A stretch of DNA of 64,000 nt, taken from assembly GCF_002999335.1 (NCBI RefSeq), contig NW_020312057.1, positions 62,001 to 126,000 on the forward strand, written 5' to 3'. Shown piece by piece: positions 36,058 through 49,188 of the stretch. The notes below the pieces were generated by a model. That model was given only the letters and a program-made list of their open reading frames with translations, was not told where the DNA came from and made no database searches. Numbering within the stretch: the stretch's first letter is position 1; each line of letters begins with the position of its first letter. The DNA is from Cyclospora cayetanensis (lineage: Eukaryota; Apicomplexa; Conoidasida; Eucoccidiorida; Eimeriidae). Both the position numbers and the translations under genes were made by a program.

Positions 36058-38706
36058 CACACAACTGCTGCTGTGATGAACTTCTGTCTGCTGCTGCAGC
36101 TGGCGCTCCTGCGGAACACTGTGGCAGTGAAGACCGAAGGGACGGTAGCAACGCTGCGCAAGATGCGGTAGGCGACAACAATCGAGGGGGTGTCAAACAG
36201 CCCCTCGCGTGTTGTGCTCTTGCTGTGTGTTCACCATGCGGGGCATGAGGGGTTGCTTTCTACAATTTGGTTTGTCTGGAATCAGCGCTTTGGCCGGCTT
36301 TCCTTGGTCCGCCTCCTACCCAGGCGGTTGTGATGCTGTTGCTTGAACCTGCCAATGCTGCCCCTCCCAGGGGTTATACATATACATGTATTTATGATCA
36401 CGATAAAGATGTGACGCCTCGCGTTTCGAACTTCAAAACAAGCGATTAACTAGTGATTTTGGCTGGTGCGTGGGGTGTTTGTCCAGCAAAGAGCTACCTG
36501 CAGTCTTCCTGTCTGTCGAGCTATGGTATCGTGCGCAACTTCTCAACGACGCACTCCCTTCTTCCCCAGATATTCTGTAAGTTCTGAGCCCTTGTTTTCT
36601 TGAGACCTTCTTGTACCAGCGTCAACTTCCCCTCGGTTTATTTATTTATTTCTTTCTCTTTGCCTCTCTCTCTCAGTCATGAATCATGATGGCTACCAGG
36701 GTTCAGGGGTCGTGCGAAACCTGTGATATGCATGCGCAACAACGTACACAGGCACTTTTGCCGCTTCTTGTTTTCGGAAACGCTCAAGACACCCGAATCT
36801 CTCTCGCATCTCGACAAAGTTGCGGCAGCAGCACAGCAGCGGCAGTACATGCAGCTGCAGCACCAGCGCCAAGAGCCGCAACAACAATAGCAGAGGCGAC
36901 AGCAACAATCGCACCAGAAACGGGACCGGTGGCGGCATAGTAGGAACACACGTATGAAAATATTTTGGAGGTTTCTGCTGCTTTGTGTTAGTGCCGCACA
37001 GCATGCGGCCCTCTGAGGCTGTCTCCTCAGGAGCCGCAGCAGCAGCAGCAACACCAACAACAGCAGCTACAGCAGCAGCGACACTCCATACACTCACCTT
37101 TTTGGCAGGCAAAGCCGTAGCGGCTTTTATGCGTTTCTTGGGCAGAGACTCCGAATCTTCTGGACTTTATGATACCCAGGGAGGCATCTTACAGGGGATC
37201 AAGGACATAGAATCAGCAGCACATGCTGCTGTATCTTCCTACGTATTCATGTATCTCGCATTTAGCCTTCAGGCCCAGATTAATGGTGTAATCACTCTTG
37301 ATTTGCTTGGACGGGAGGCCCTGTACGAGTAGGCATTTGCAGTGGCAGTAAAAGCAGCAACAACAAGAACTGCCACTGCAGCAACAACCCCAGATGCAGC
37401 ACATACCAAATTCGCTACGCATGCCGTTGCCTCACGTGGCTTCTTTTTCAAACAGGGGCACGCTTCCCTGCATCGCATAACCAGCCGTACGAAGTTCCGA
37501 ACAGTAATAGGTGTTTCTCGACAAGGTACTGTAACAATTCGTTCTGCGGCAGCTTAGTGCATAGTTCGCCAGAAATAGGAGAAAGAAATGATGGGAGGCG
37601 AAGGGATCTGCGTTCGTGCATGCATACGCAACACAAGAGTCGTATCCGCATGGCCCCTTTGGCCATGGCAAGAAGGAACAATGAAGGGCAAGCAGCGCCC
37701 GATCATTGCCATAGAAAAATGCTTCTTCAGTCGGCGCCAAAGCCTTTGTATTCAAATGCGATCGCTGCAAGTCTTCAGGTATCTCGTGACTCGCCTTCCA
37801 CAGCAGCATGGGTTAGGTTCTTAGGAGAAACGCTCGTCCCCCTACGCTGGTTGCCTTTCTTTGACGAAGCCGATGCAAAACAGGGATTCTGCTGCTGTCC
37901 TTTGCTGAAAGCATTCAGTGGCGCTTTACAAAGCTTTTTATGAAGCGTTTCGACGGGGGTGTTGGATTTTCAGCGGCGGAAGTAGAGGGGGGCGGCTTTG
38001 AGTTCTGGCCTATTGTCGGGCTGCCTTCTCGAAGCCTCCAGGCAGCACCTGCCTCCGAATCTTCCTGCGCTTTTTGGCAGTGAAATAATCCCTTCTACCC
38101 TTTTAAATCATATATTTAAGCCTAAAAAGCGTTAAACGCTGTGGTTCAGGGAGTACGAAGTAGCTTTTGCGCGCAGATGTGTGCCGCCGACTGGTCCCGA
38201 CTGCACGTGGGCCTGGTAGGGGAGATATGCGCCTTCTTGGGGGATACTGCCTCCCTTGTCTCCTTTGCTACAACGGTAAGAATGGATTGACTTAGAGAGC
38301 TTGATCTTTGACTCCACCCAGCCTGTAGAACCCTGTGCCCAGAATCGAAGATTTAGTGTTTGAAGCCACACATAGGGCTGCACCTGTCATGTAAGCCGTC
38401 CTCCATCGGATTTGCCGAGTTCCTTGGGAAAATTCCCTCTTCCATGAGAGCCCTGAAGGCTACTCCGCCGCTGGGGCCTCTCTTAGGTCCGCCTAGCCTT
38501 TTGGCTAGCCACCGATAGCGGCTTTTATCCTACGGCCATTAGAAAACCAGTGGCGAGGGGTTCTGAGGCTTTCTGGCTAAAGAGTTTCCTCCACCGTTTC
38601 CTGATGTTCTTCATTCTAAAAGGATCCTCAGCGCAGCGCTAAACGTGTTCTCGCTCGTTTTCATGGTTGAGATGAGCAATAATTCCCTCCTGGGGCGCCT
38701 GCGACA
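36058..38706. other. Region without a confident gene
   Basis: No family motif was recognised. A plus-strand stretch near 36985-37332 has a plausible helical end (AAVSSYVFMYLAFSL) and a minus-strand ATG frame at 37432-37809 codes 125 unremarkable residues, but neither has support beyond being open. The left part should hold the 3' untranslated region of the RICTOR-like gene. TTTATTTATTTATTTC lies near 36640. Confidence 0.4.
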
Positions 38707-40070
38707 GTGCGTGTGTGTAGGTTGCGTGTGCATGCATGTGCACCTCAGTGTTCTCAATGGCGTGACGCTGCAGGGCAGGCACTGGGATGCTCTTTCTTTT
38801 GGAAGCGTCTAGAGTTCTTCTGCATCAACGCAGCCAAACGCCGGACAAGAAGCGCCCTTCTAAGAAGAGATGCCAACAAATGGGGCAGCTGCTGCCTTCT
38901 GAAAGAACACGAAGAAGCCTCCAGAGCGGAGTGTTGGCAGCAGTCCAGAGAACCGGCTCACGCGGATCAAAAGACACAGGCTATGAAGACTCCACCCACG
39001 TGGGGCCCCGCGCCAGAGACTACGCTGCTGCAGCCTCTCGAACTTCTCAGGCTACTTCCCCAACTGCAGTAAGCCTCCGAAAAGCCTCTTCCCTAAGATT
39101 GAAGCCAGACATCTCTACACCCCTCAACTGGGTCGTTGCCGCGCGATTCCAGAGCAGCCGTGCTTTTAAGTGCTTGCTTGATGCCGTCCATCATCCACTC
39201 GCGGGGGCATGGCGCACGCCATGCAGTGCGCCTTGCCCCCCACCCCTCCTTGGAAGCCTGCTCACACCTTGCCCACTAGCTAGCTGCGAGGGTATCCAGC
39301 TGCAAAGCACCCAATAAGGCTGCTGCTACTCAGAGCGCTCTAAACAAGGCCCGCCCTCCTTGTTCCCTCATCGACTTGTTGGGTCTCTCGAGGTCCTCCT
39401 TTGCACTGTGCTACTGCGTCTTGTTCGAAGCGCTTTCAGCACCACTGATTCTTCTTGAACCTATTCAGTGTGCTTGTCTTGCTTTTTCCCCAGCCGCGCA
39501 TCCGTTTCTTCTCGTCTGCCTGCCGTTGTTGTGCATAGGCGCTTGAGCCTGCAGGTGCCTTCCCAGGCTCCTGAGCTTGCCGGATTTCTGGGGCTTTTCT
39601 TTCTGCGAGAAGTGGAGCTGACTACCCGTCGAGGCTTCACGAATGCCGAGATGCAGCAGCTCTGCCAGCAGATGCCTCAGTTGGAGACGCTCGACATCCG
39701 CATTCGAACGAGAAGAGTTCCACACACAAACGACTCCACGGGGGAAAGTGTGGCGAGGCACTCAGTCTTCAGAAGACCTGAAGGCGGCCCTCAGAGACGG
39801 CCGCCTACAGGAGAGGAAGCCTCGGCGAGAACTCCCAACTTAAAAGGCATTAAGAGATACTTGAAGCTGTGGACGGAGGTTAAGCGGATTGCAGTCAGCT
39901 ACGACAACACTACAGCGAATCTGGAGGCTCCCGACGGCGGCCCTAGTGCCGTGGTGTACGCCAGGAAGTGCACACAGGAGACAGAACGGACTCCTCTCTC
40001 AGAAGTCACTTGTCGCAGTGCCTCTTATCAAGGTGCAAGAGGCCCTGAAGTATCACTCTCTCCAGTCTAG
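38707..40070 (+). CDS. Hypothetical LRR-like protein, partial model
   Basis: No family was securely recognised. The best segment is an exon that probably starts at 39496 after the acceptor TTTTTCCCCAG and ends at a stop at 40070. It contains FLREVELTTRRGFTNAEMQQ followed by LCQQMPQLETLDIRIR, which has the spacing of a leucine-rich repeat of the F-box/LRR type. An upstream open segment at about 38780-39317 includes NWVVAARFQSSRAFKCLLDA and may be an earlier exon, but the join was not resolved. It lies in a repeat-poor interval between the RICTOR-like gene and the convergent CAP-G gene. It could be a degenerate copy of a larger gene or a chance open frame. Confidence 0.3.
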
Positions 40071-40955
40071 TAGCGCCCGCGAAACCCTGCGCTATAACTC
40101 TGACGTTTCCCGTGAAACGCACTTTGTATTTTTAAAACCACACTGTCAAATTTAGAACACACTACCGTACCACCTGGGTGTGCCCTCCTTAGCGAGCTAA
40201 CTAGCTAGATGTCTGTTGTCTCATCCTATTTCGCTACGGCTGCTGACAAAGAGTATCGGGCAAAGAGATCCCCAGCCGGCTGGCATGGCAGAGGTCCCTG
40301 GAGCGACGGCGTTCGTCAGTCGCTCCAAAGACATCAAGCACGTATTCAAAACATTGAAAACTCACAATGTCGCATACGTTTACTAAGGCCCATGAGCCAC
40401 CGTGGCTAGTAGTAAGAGGTCCTTTGAAGGTGGTGTCTTCTAGTCAAAGAGGTCCTCGCTGAAGGCGGCCCCCGTTGCAAACACGTCGAAAGCGCGCGCG
40501 CCTCAAAGGCGTCCTTGAAATAAAAGTCGGATGCTTCTTTCTCTAAGCGTGAGGTGACATACTGCGGGTTTTCTTTTAATCGAAAGGACTTACCCCCGAT
40601 GACTTAGCTGATTCAAATTCGTCTGCAAAAAAAAGCACAAGAAACGGAAGAACCCCATGAGGATGAGCTGCTAAGCGTGCAAACTTCGACCCTAGAAAAG
40701 GATCCGTCAAGCACCCAAACCCTAGGATCTTTAAAGACGGCTTTCGGCAGATTAGCCCCAAACCACTGCAGAGAGAGGAAAATGTACCGGAAGCACCATT
40801 GCCGGAGCTCCTCTGACTGCTGCTGATGGCGCTGTACAACAAAAAATCGCAAGAAACAAAAATGGAGACACTTGGCGAGCAGCCGGGGTAGCAACACGAT
40901 CAGCAAAAGGAATCTACGAGGAGCAGTTGGTACCAGTGCGGCTGCAGACAGGCAT
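40071..40955. other. Convergent intergenic region
   Basis: It lies between the 3' ends of the tentative plus-strand gene and the minus-strand CAP-G gene. No motif was recognised. Minus-strand open frames at 40576-41005 could be a further 3' exon of CAP-G, but no conserved block supports that. Confidence 0.4.
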
Positions 40956-43900
40956 CTACAAAGTGAGACCGGCATAAGCAGCAGAGACACTTGCATACTG
41001 ATCAAGGTGCTTTCTTTTATTGACCCTGGTTTTGAGGTTCCCTTCAGTGTCTTCTATCGAATCCTCATCGTTGCCGCTGTTGCTGCTTCTCCCACTACTA
41101 ATGCAATGGACGCCTTCTTGGGGGGGGGGGGGGGATCCTGAAGGGCCCCCAAGAAGCCTCGCCGACCGTCGCACGCTACCCTCCTGCAGCTGCTGTTGAT
41201 GCTGCTCTTCCCGCTGCAACAGCCCTTGCTGCCGCTCCAGCTCCCTCTGCTGCAGCAGCAGCCGCTGCTTTGCCTCCAGCAGCGCCAGGGGAAAAGTTAG
41301 TAGCGGCGACTCCTGCGGCAACGAAGAAGCGCAAAGCTCTGAATCAGCGGCATTTACTCCAGGAGACAAACACGTTAAAGAGCATCAGGCCTTCAGCACG
41401 TGAGAAACCTGCAGAGCAACTGCAGGGACTCATGCATGCATACCAGGTTGCTTTGCTGCTCCCGCTGCTGCAGCAACACCGCGTCATTAGCTTCCTTAAG
41501 CGATGCATGCAGCGCCTCAGCCCTCCGCTGCTTGCAGATTGACTGCGCTGCCGACGGTTCACTTTTGACTACACCTGCAAGAGGAACAGCCGCAGCAGCA
41601 GCCGCTGCTGCCTCGATGCGCCGCAACGCCCCCTCTGCCGCTTTCAGAGCCAGACGCTTGGATATTAGGGGTCCTGACGCTTTCCGCATGCCGTCAACAA
41701 TAGATTCTGCAGACAAAAAATCGCACAGCCCAAGGAGCGCAAGCCGCATACGAAGGCCCTAAGAATGCCCGTTGGAGAAATTCCACTGGCTTCACATTGC
41801 CTAAACTGTGCTTGCCGCGCGAGTTTCGAGTTTTGTGTTTACTCAGGATGCGTTGAGCGACGAGGAGCAGACATTCGACAGTTTCTGGATCCTCTTTGAG
41901 GTGCAGCTGAAACAGCGACTGCTGAGGCTGCTGATCCTGCTGTTGCAGCTGCTGCAGTGCCGTCTGACTGCTGGCTGTGCTGCACTGCCTCGAATCCTGA
42001 GCTCCTCCTGCAAGCGCTGTTGCTGCCGTTGCTGCTGCCGCTGCCGCGGCGGGAGCGTCTAGCCACAGCGAGACGACTGCAGGCAGGAGGTCCAGAAACT
42101 TGGTGCTTTGCTGCAGCAGCAGCAACGGCTGCAGCAGATCTTCCGTTTGCAGCAGGAGGAGGAAAAGCGTCTCTACAAAGGCAGCAGAAGACTGCGCTAG
42201 GGCTTCATTCGGAGGGGCATCTCCTTTTTCTCCCGTAGGAATTCCTCGAAGGGCGGGAGGCGCAGCCTCGGCCACAGATAGCTGTCTCAAGGAGCTAAAG
42301 CAGAAGACAAGCAGCTTGCGCAATCCCCTCAACATCTGAGGCAGAGGGGGCACCATGTCTCTCGATTCGTCTGCTGTTTGAACTGCGGATGCGGCAGCAG
42401 CGGCGAGGTCTTGCAGCGCGTCCGATTTGTCCACCTGAGCCTTCGCAGCCGCTGCAGCCTGCGCTATTTGGAGACTCGCCGACGCATCGGCATGCTTGTG
42501 CTGCAGCTGCTGTTGGAGCTGCTGCTGCAGCAGCTGCAGCGTGAAGACGCCACGAAAGCCACGCCGCAGCATGCGCTGCGTCGCAGCCGCAAGCGCCACT
42601 ACGGCAGTTGCACGCGGACTCTCTGGTCCCCCCCCTGGGAGGGACGGAGAGAGGCAGAGCGACAGACAGCACGATACGAAGCTCTTGTCTTCTGGAGAGA
42701 GGCCTCCCAGGGTTGGCGACATGATCTGCAGCGCTCACAGAAGCCGCGTGTGAGGAGCAGCAGCAAATGCAGCTCCTTAAAATCCGAAAAAACAGCGGTT
42801 CTGTAGTGGGGAAAAGAAGTTGGTGGGCTGTAGAAAGCAAGAAATGCTTTTCATGCAGAAAAAGCGGCTAGACGCGCACTACTCACGTATTTCACGTGCT
42901 CTCTGTACTGGTTCTGCAGTACGGGCTGTAAGTACAGGAACTCGAGCAGAATTTCCAGACGTTCTCCGAAAATCAGCTGCGCCTTTTCCGCATCCTCCCG
43001 TTCATCCCCGTTCTGCTTCTCTTGCGCGAGGCTTAACAGCAGCAACTTCATGAGGACGCGCAAGGCGAAAGACTGCAGTCGCTTCGTGGCTGCTTCCGAC
43101 GCGGTGACAATCTGCCACAAGAGGTCGAGGAGACTCTCGCCTCGACCCGCTGAAGCGACGTTCTCCTCACCGCCTTCCAGCTCGTGAGGATGAGACTCCT
43201 GCTGCTGCTGCTGCTCCTGCTGCGGCCGTTGCCTACTCATTTCGCGGCGTAGCATGGTGGTGTGACAAAGCAGCAGATCTCCCAGGAAGCACACGTACAG
43301 CTCACACCTTTGCGTATGTCCAGCGAAGTCTCGCTCGTACTGCAGAAGCAGCAGCAGCAGCACAAATGGCATAAATATAATCGGCCGTTCACGAAGAAGC
43401 CCTATCAAGGGTGGCATGCCTGCTTTGCCGTTGAGCTGTCTGCCTCGCTGCATTGTCAAAAAAAGCGCGACAATCCATCATCTCAAACTCCGATCCACAG
43501 GGTCGTTTTGTGCATCCTATTTTCGGAGTCTCACCTGTTTCGACTGTACCGTTGCATCGTGAAGCTTCTCCGTTGCCTCGGCGGCTGCTGCTTGCGCTTT
43601 CTCGATCTGCTGCTGCAGGTGAGCCTGCTGTCGCTTCGAATTTTGCTCCTCTGTCGGCTGCTGTTCAAGCAGCTGCTGCAGCTGAGCACGCAAGCGCTGC
43701 TCCAGTGCGCTGTGATGGCTGCGGTGCAGCTGCAGCAGCTGAACCTCGTGCTGCAGCTGCTGCAGCGCAGTCGCGGCCGTTTGCATCTGCTCCAGAGACG
43801 TCAGCAATGTGGCTTTGTAGGCCCTTAGCTGATTCGTGATTTCCTGCTCTCTGCTGCTCAAAAGGCAGAAGCAACCGAGGCTCTTGCTGACGAGCTGCAG

Positions 43901-44196
43901 CGAAAAGGTATCGCAGGCACCGCAGGCACGCAAGGAAGCGCTATCTCATTCTCTCACATTTCAGCCCGAATCGCTCCCGTTCTAACATCTCTACTGCTTT
44001 ATCTTTCTACCAAGAGAGCCTAAAAGAGTGAGACACACACACACACACACACACACTCACACACACAGAGGGATGCTCAACGGACAAAATTGACTTACGA
44101 CTTCGCATAAATCATTGTGCAGCTCGTGCCTTGGCAACACGCGGTACAGACAATCCCGCCGCATCCTACTGTCCCTTTGCCAGCACTCAACATCCC

Positions 44197-44230
<34 letters not shown>

Positions 44231-45104
44231 GAATCCAAGGCATGCGTTGCAGCAGCAGCAGCGAGCTGCAAGCCCCTCCTCATCGCCGCAGAAGAATTGC
44301 AGCGCTGGAAGCAGAAGGGACAGTGGAATATCTGTGAGAGCGCCATCAGCATCCGGACTGCTGCTGCTTCTCGCAAAGTAGGCGTCCAGTGCAGCGACAA
44401 CTCGTAGCCAACGCTGCGGAGACACACACACAATGCGCGGCAGCAAAGTCGCAGCCTTCTCAATAAGAAGCCTTGAGAGCCTCCTGGCTGCTGGCCGTAT
44501 TGCGTAGCAAGTTTTGCATGCAGGCTCTAGGGCTGGTGGGAAAAACATGGGGATGCGCCGCTGCCATACCTGGTGCAACTCGCTAGTAATCACGAGGTAC
44601 ACAGGCGCAAGGCGGCCATATGTTTGTTGGCTGTTTTTGATTTGCTGTTGCAGCGCGTGGAGCACTTGCGCATCGCCTTGTTGCTTCGGCTTCTTCTTCT
44701 TCTGCTGCTGCTGCTGCTGCTGCTGTTGCAGCAGCTCCGCAAGCTCCACGGCCTTCTGCTGCAGCGCAACCAGCTTGTGCTGCAGCAGCTCCTGCTGCTG
44801 CTGCAGCAGTTGGGTGCTACAGAGACGAGGACTGAAGGCGAAAGGGTCGCCTTCAGCGGCCGAACAAATTTCCTGCAGCACCTCTTCGTCCTTTCCAGCT
44901 GCAGCAGCAGCAGCAGCAGCAGCAGGCTCAACGCAAGCAAGCGGCAATACATATACGCAGTTCGCTCTGCTACGCACAAAGAGGCGGCGGTCTTTGCGCC
45001 GTCTCTCGCGCGTGTGCTGCAGACGAAGACGCCACATGCAGCCCTTCCGCGAGGCAACGACGCCCTTTTCTCAACTCCAAAAAGCCTCTTCTGCTCTAGC
45101 TCCC

Positions 45105-45139
<35 letters not shown>

Positions 45140-48100
45140 GCAGCAGCAGTCTTGATACGCGTGAGTCAGCAGCAGGCGTGCTCCTTCCAAGCGGCACAAG
45201 CACACGCATCACCCACGAATGCAGCCCGAACAAAATGCAGTCAGAGACCGTCGCCATACTTTCGAGGGGTTCATGCAACTCCGCGAGAGTCGCGCATATT
45301 TTGGCGGTAAAGGCGCACTCCGCTTCCTGGTGGTGAGGCTGCTGTCGTTGTTGCAACTGCTGCAGCAGCTGCACAGCCGCGGCAGTTGCAGTGTTGCCAA
45401 GCCAGTAAGCTGGCCAAAGAGAATATCCGCCTGAACAGACACTGCTTTCGCGCCGTCCAGGCAACGGGTAGATACTTTGCTCCGGAGGATTCAAGTTGCG
45501 AACCAGCAATCGGCGCACATCCACTGCAGCAGCACGCAGCAGAAATGCAGTAGATCCGGTAAGCCGCAAGGCCTTTCCCGAGGCGCAACTTTTTTTTCGG
45601 ATCCGCAACTTCGCCCAACCCCCTCGCTGCGCAACGAGGGAGGCGCTGGATGCGGCACGCAACGGCAGGGCGCCAAGAGAACCTCCGCTTGCAGAAGAAG
45701 AACGCAGCTCCCGCAAGACGCGGAGGCGAGCCTTAACAACCCTCCAATCTACGGCTTACCTAGCGGGGCAGCCGAGAGAGTTTGCTCGCAGGCGTCCTCG
45801 AGAAGGCGGTCTGTCTCTTGCGTAGATACACCCGAACAAGACGCCAGCAACAGCAGCTGACGCACGCAGCCCAGCAGCGTCAGCTGGTGCTGCAAAACAC
45901 AGCAGGCGCCTTTCCCCAAAACACGAAAGTAGATCTTCACACCCCCCTAGACGCCTGTAATAGCGCCAGCCGACGAAGCGACTAAAACGGTGCCCGTGAG
46001 CCTAACCAAACCCCCAACAACACAGCACCCCCATCACCGTCCGAAAGAGCAGCTCAAACGCACAGTTTCAGCTTCTCTTCGCGCCTCCACAAGAGCCGCT
46101 TCGCACGCAGCTCCAGGAGGAGCTGCCGCCGCCGCCATCTGCTGCAGCAGCTGCTGCTCCTGCTGCTCTACCTGCTGAGCTGCCCCCAACAGCCGCATCA
46201 GCAGCGCGTGCAACTCCGTAAGGTCGATGCTGCTCCTGCTCGCACTCGCAAGCCGCAACGGCAAGAGCGGCAACCGTGCAAAACACCTCGCGAAAAAAAA
46301 TCCGTAGCCAAGAAGACTTGTTCACGCTCAAAACGCAATCGAGACGAGACCTTAAGGCCCTACTTCTCTGCGGGTGTCGCCAGATGCTCGGCAAAGACGC
46401 GAAGGAGGAAAACAGCCCCAGGCGTGAAGTCGGAGAGACAATTAGTTCCGCGACTTTCCAGCAAACACCGTATGCCTTCAGCTGCACCTCAAAGGCCGCA
46501 GCAGCACACGCCAAAAAGCAAAGGCGCATGTTAGTTTGAGCTGCACACACCGCAAGGGGGCTGCCCATCGCCAGCAGCAACGACTCCCAACACAGCAGCA
46601 ACACACACAACAACACCTTCCACAGCAGCACCAGCACCATCGATACCTTCATTAGAAGACGCGAGGAGGAGTTCCTTAACTGCAAGCTCAATCGCTCCCT
46701 CTCCTGCTGGCAGACACTCCGACAAATCCTCAATGAGGCCTACGAGGCCCCCGCACTTTGCCATAAAGTCTCGTTGCTGCTGCTCTTTCTGCTGTTGTTG
46801 CTGCTCTTGTTGCTGCTCTTGTTGCTGCTCTTGCTGCTGCTCTTGCTGCTGCTCTTGCTGCTGCTCTAGCCGCTGTTGCTGCTTCAGCAACAGCTCCCGC
46901 TGCTGTACCCAGGAGCGGAGCATTTTGAGGCAGCTGTCGCGGACGGAGGCCGCGCGATCGTTTAAGCCGACGAGCGCCAACTCCACCCTTTTATCCGGAC
47001 TGATCAAAGCCTCGCATCTGCGCAAGAGGCATAAATATATACATATATATATGCCCCAAAATTTCGCACAATGAAAGGTGTGCATGCGATCCGTGAAAAA
47101 GGCTGCAGGGGAAGGGGGTCGGTTGGGGTCGTGAAAGTGGATTGCGCGAAGGACGCGCCGAGGAGAAGCCGAGACGCTGAGATACTTTTGACATTCAGCA
47201 CGGGCGTACAACGGCAACACACAGCTAGCCGTGAAGTGGGAAGATGAGGTGCACCTTCGACGGGAGACACGAGTGGGGGAACAGCGGCGGCAGAACGGGG
47301 GCAAAAATGAGATGGGGAGGGCTGGCTGCTGCTGCTGCTGGGCATCTCTTTTATCAAGACTGCGACTGTGTGTTCTCTTACGTGGCAAGTCTCCTGTACA
47401 AGGCTGCTCGGACTTCAGCGGCACAGTCAAAGGCTCGCGTCAACAGCTCCTGCAAGGCTGCGGCAGTCAGTAATTCGCTTTCTTGCTGCTGCTGCAAAGC
47501 TGCAGCAGTCGGTAGCAGCAGTCGGCTGACTGCAGCGCGACGAACTGCAGGGGCCTCGTCAGTCAAGGACTGGAGAAATACGGCATGCACAGTAGCATCC
47601 TGCAGCACCGCGCAAATGCTTCTCACATAGCCTGCTTATCCTTGGCTCCGAATGCCTCGTCTATGGCCTCCTTGCCTTCTGCCCCCTAGCTCGAAGTGAG
47701 ACGAAAGCAGTGGCTTAAAGGGCTTGAACTCGGCATCTGTTGCGGCGTCTAGCCCCCTCTTCCCCCTCCCTCCTTTTCAACCCCACAGACGCAGTACGTC
47801 GGCGGCTTGCATCTCGGTCAGAGAAGCGCTTTCGTGCATTGTGTTCGCATGGCAAAATTCAGAAGGTGAGACGGGAAGGGGGGAAGAAGGAGGGTAAACT
47901 TGCTTCTTGAAAGGGATCCAACAGCAAGAGGGCAAGCCTCCTTTGCTGGGGATCTCGCCCCTGCTGCATGAAGGCCAAACACTGCTGCACATGGCGCTGC
48001 AACAGCGCAGCTCGGGTGTTCAGACCGCAGCCTCCTGCTTGCAGCTGCTGCTGCAGCAGCTGCAGCAGCTGCAGCAGCAAGCAGGCAGTACCCAGTCGCA

Positions 48101-49188
48101 CTGCTCGCTGTTTCGCCATCAGCAGAGGCAACAATCGCTTCCAGAGAGCCTGAAAGACACCATCACCCCCAGCAGCCACATCAACACACTCAACAGAGAC
48201 GTAGCCTGTACTGTATGTATATTTCTTAGATATCTCTGCGTCTGCGGAGTCAGCAACTGTCAGGAAATGCAGCCCAGCAGGTGATGGTGATGCGCACAGC
48301 CCTTACATGCAGGAGCGGCATGTTTTGTCCTCGAGACGCCTCTTGCTGCTGGCTTGTCTGCTGCTTTGCGTCTTCGTGTGCTTCGGCAGGGGTGTTGCAA
48401 AGTTGATCCCCACCGCTGGCGCTGCTGCTGCTGCAAGCGCGAGCAGCAGCAGCAGCAGCATCAGCATCAGCATCAGCATCAGTGGCAGCAGCAGCAGCAT
48501 CACCACGAAGCTCATCTGTCCGGAGGAGCACTTGCAGTGGCAACGCAGCAAGGCGCTGCCCCTCCCGTTGAGATAGGCGGGGAAGTACCAAAGCCAAACG
48601 GAAACAAAAACGAGTCACACACTCTGTCAAATGGTTCACATCGACTTCGCTGGTGTCATTGCTGCTGCTTTTGCTGCTGCTTTTGCTGCGTTGGCTGCGC
48701 TTGCACGGTGCCCCCGCAGTTGCTGCCTGCTGCAGCAAGCCCGATAGCCGCCTTAAAGCCACAGCAAGAGACAAGTCGCGGTGTATGTACAGCTTGAACG
48801 TTCCCAGCAGCAACTGGACCCAAGAGGGGAGGCGTTCTGTGGGGCCAACAGACTCTTCATCTCCAGCGCGCGAAGACGCAGCAGCAGCACCACCTTTCAC
48901 ACGCTGCAGCTTCACTTGCTGCTGAGGCTGTATCGCTTCTTCATACTTCACGAGCACAGAGCCTACGGTGTTGCTGCCGCTGCTGCTGCTCTTGCTGCTA
49001 GCGCCCTCGTCACTGCTTGAAAAGCTGCTATTCCGCCTGCTGCTGCTGCCCGATAGCAAAGGCTTCTGCCGCTCTGCTGCGGCCACTTTTCCTGCTTGCT
49101 TTGCTGCTGCTGCTCCTGTAGCAGCGACCCCCCACTTCCAGTGCTTGCTGTACCTTCTCACGGTGCCCCTCAGGCGACAAACAAACAT
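40956..49188 (-). CDS. NCAPG/CND3: Condensin I subunit CAP-G (condensin subunit 3)
   Basis: CAP-G is the HEAT-repeat, DNA-binding subunit of condensin I, which compacts mitotic chromosomes. The ATG at 49188 is the first in the opening frame. Junctions resolved by phase include exons 48307-49188, (end unknown)-48149, 47382-47599, 46647-47017, 42887-(start unknown), 41843-42725 and (end unknown)-41706; exons between 44.1 and 46.6 kb are only partly resolved. Conserved blocks in family order: LLGTFKLYIHRDLSLAVALR; LLPLLMAKQRAVRLGTACLL; SLTDEAPAVRRAAVSRLLLP and LLTRAFDCAAEVRAALYRR (family SNPEVRRAVL and RTKDVKEAVRKLAYQVLAE); SPDKRVELALVGLNDRAASV (family AQRVMLLQQGLNDRSDAV); a coiled coil at 43.5-43.9 kb, where CAP-G also has one; RCELYVCFLGDLLLC; YIMSPTLGGLSPEDKSF (family LILPGIISIHPVVRNL) created across the intron 42726-42886. 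Gln/Ala/Ser runs interrupt these. The basic C-terminus contains SVRRSARLL. Confidence 0.82.
41120..41134. repeat. Homopolymer of 15 G (plus strand)
   Basis: It lies in the proposed last exon of the CAP-G gene, where the minus strand reads a short Pro run. Such a run is prone to miscounting, so the downstream frame and C-terminus are uncertain. Confidence 0.95.
44033..44067 (+). repeat. (AC)n dinucleotide microsatellite
   Basis: About 35 bp of AC repeats with one CT interruption. It lies in a CAP-G intron, just past the donor that follows the exon ending at 44099. Confidence 0.95.
46787..46870 (-). repeat. CAGGAG/CAACAG run coding Gln/Glu inside CAP-G
   Basis: On the minus strand this codes repeated QQQE units that extend the helix between two HEAT-like segments (LLKQQQRLEQQQEQ onward). 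It sits between conserved sequence on both sides, so it is an insertion in the domain and not a domain end. Confidence 0.85.

Noticed and set aside
40071..40760. Telomere-like AAACCCT words
   Set aside because: Only isolated single copies were seen near 40083 and 40718, with no tandem array.
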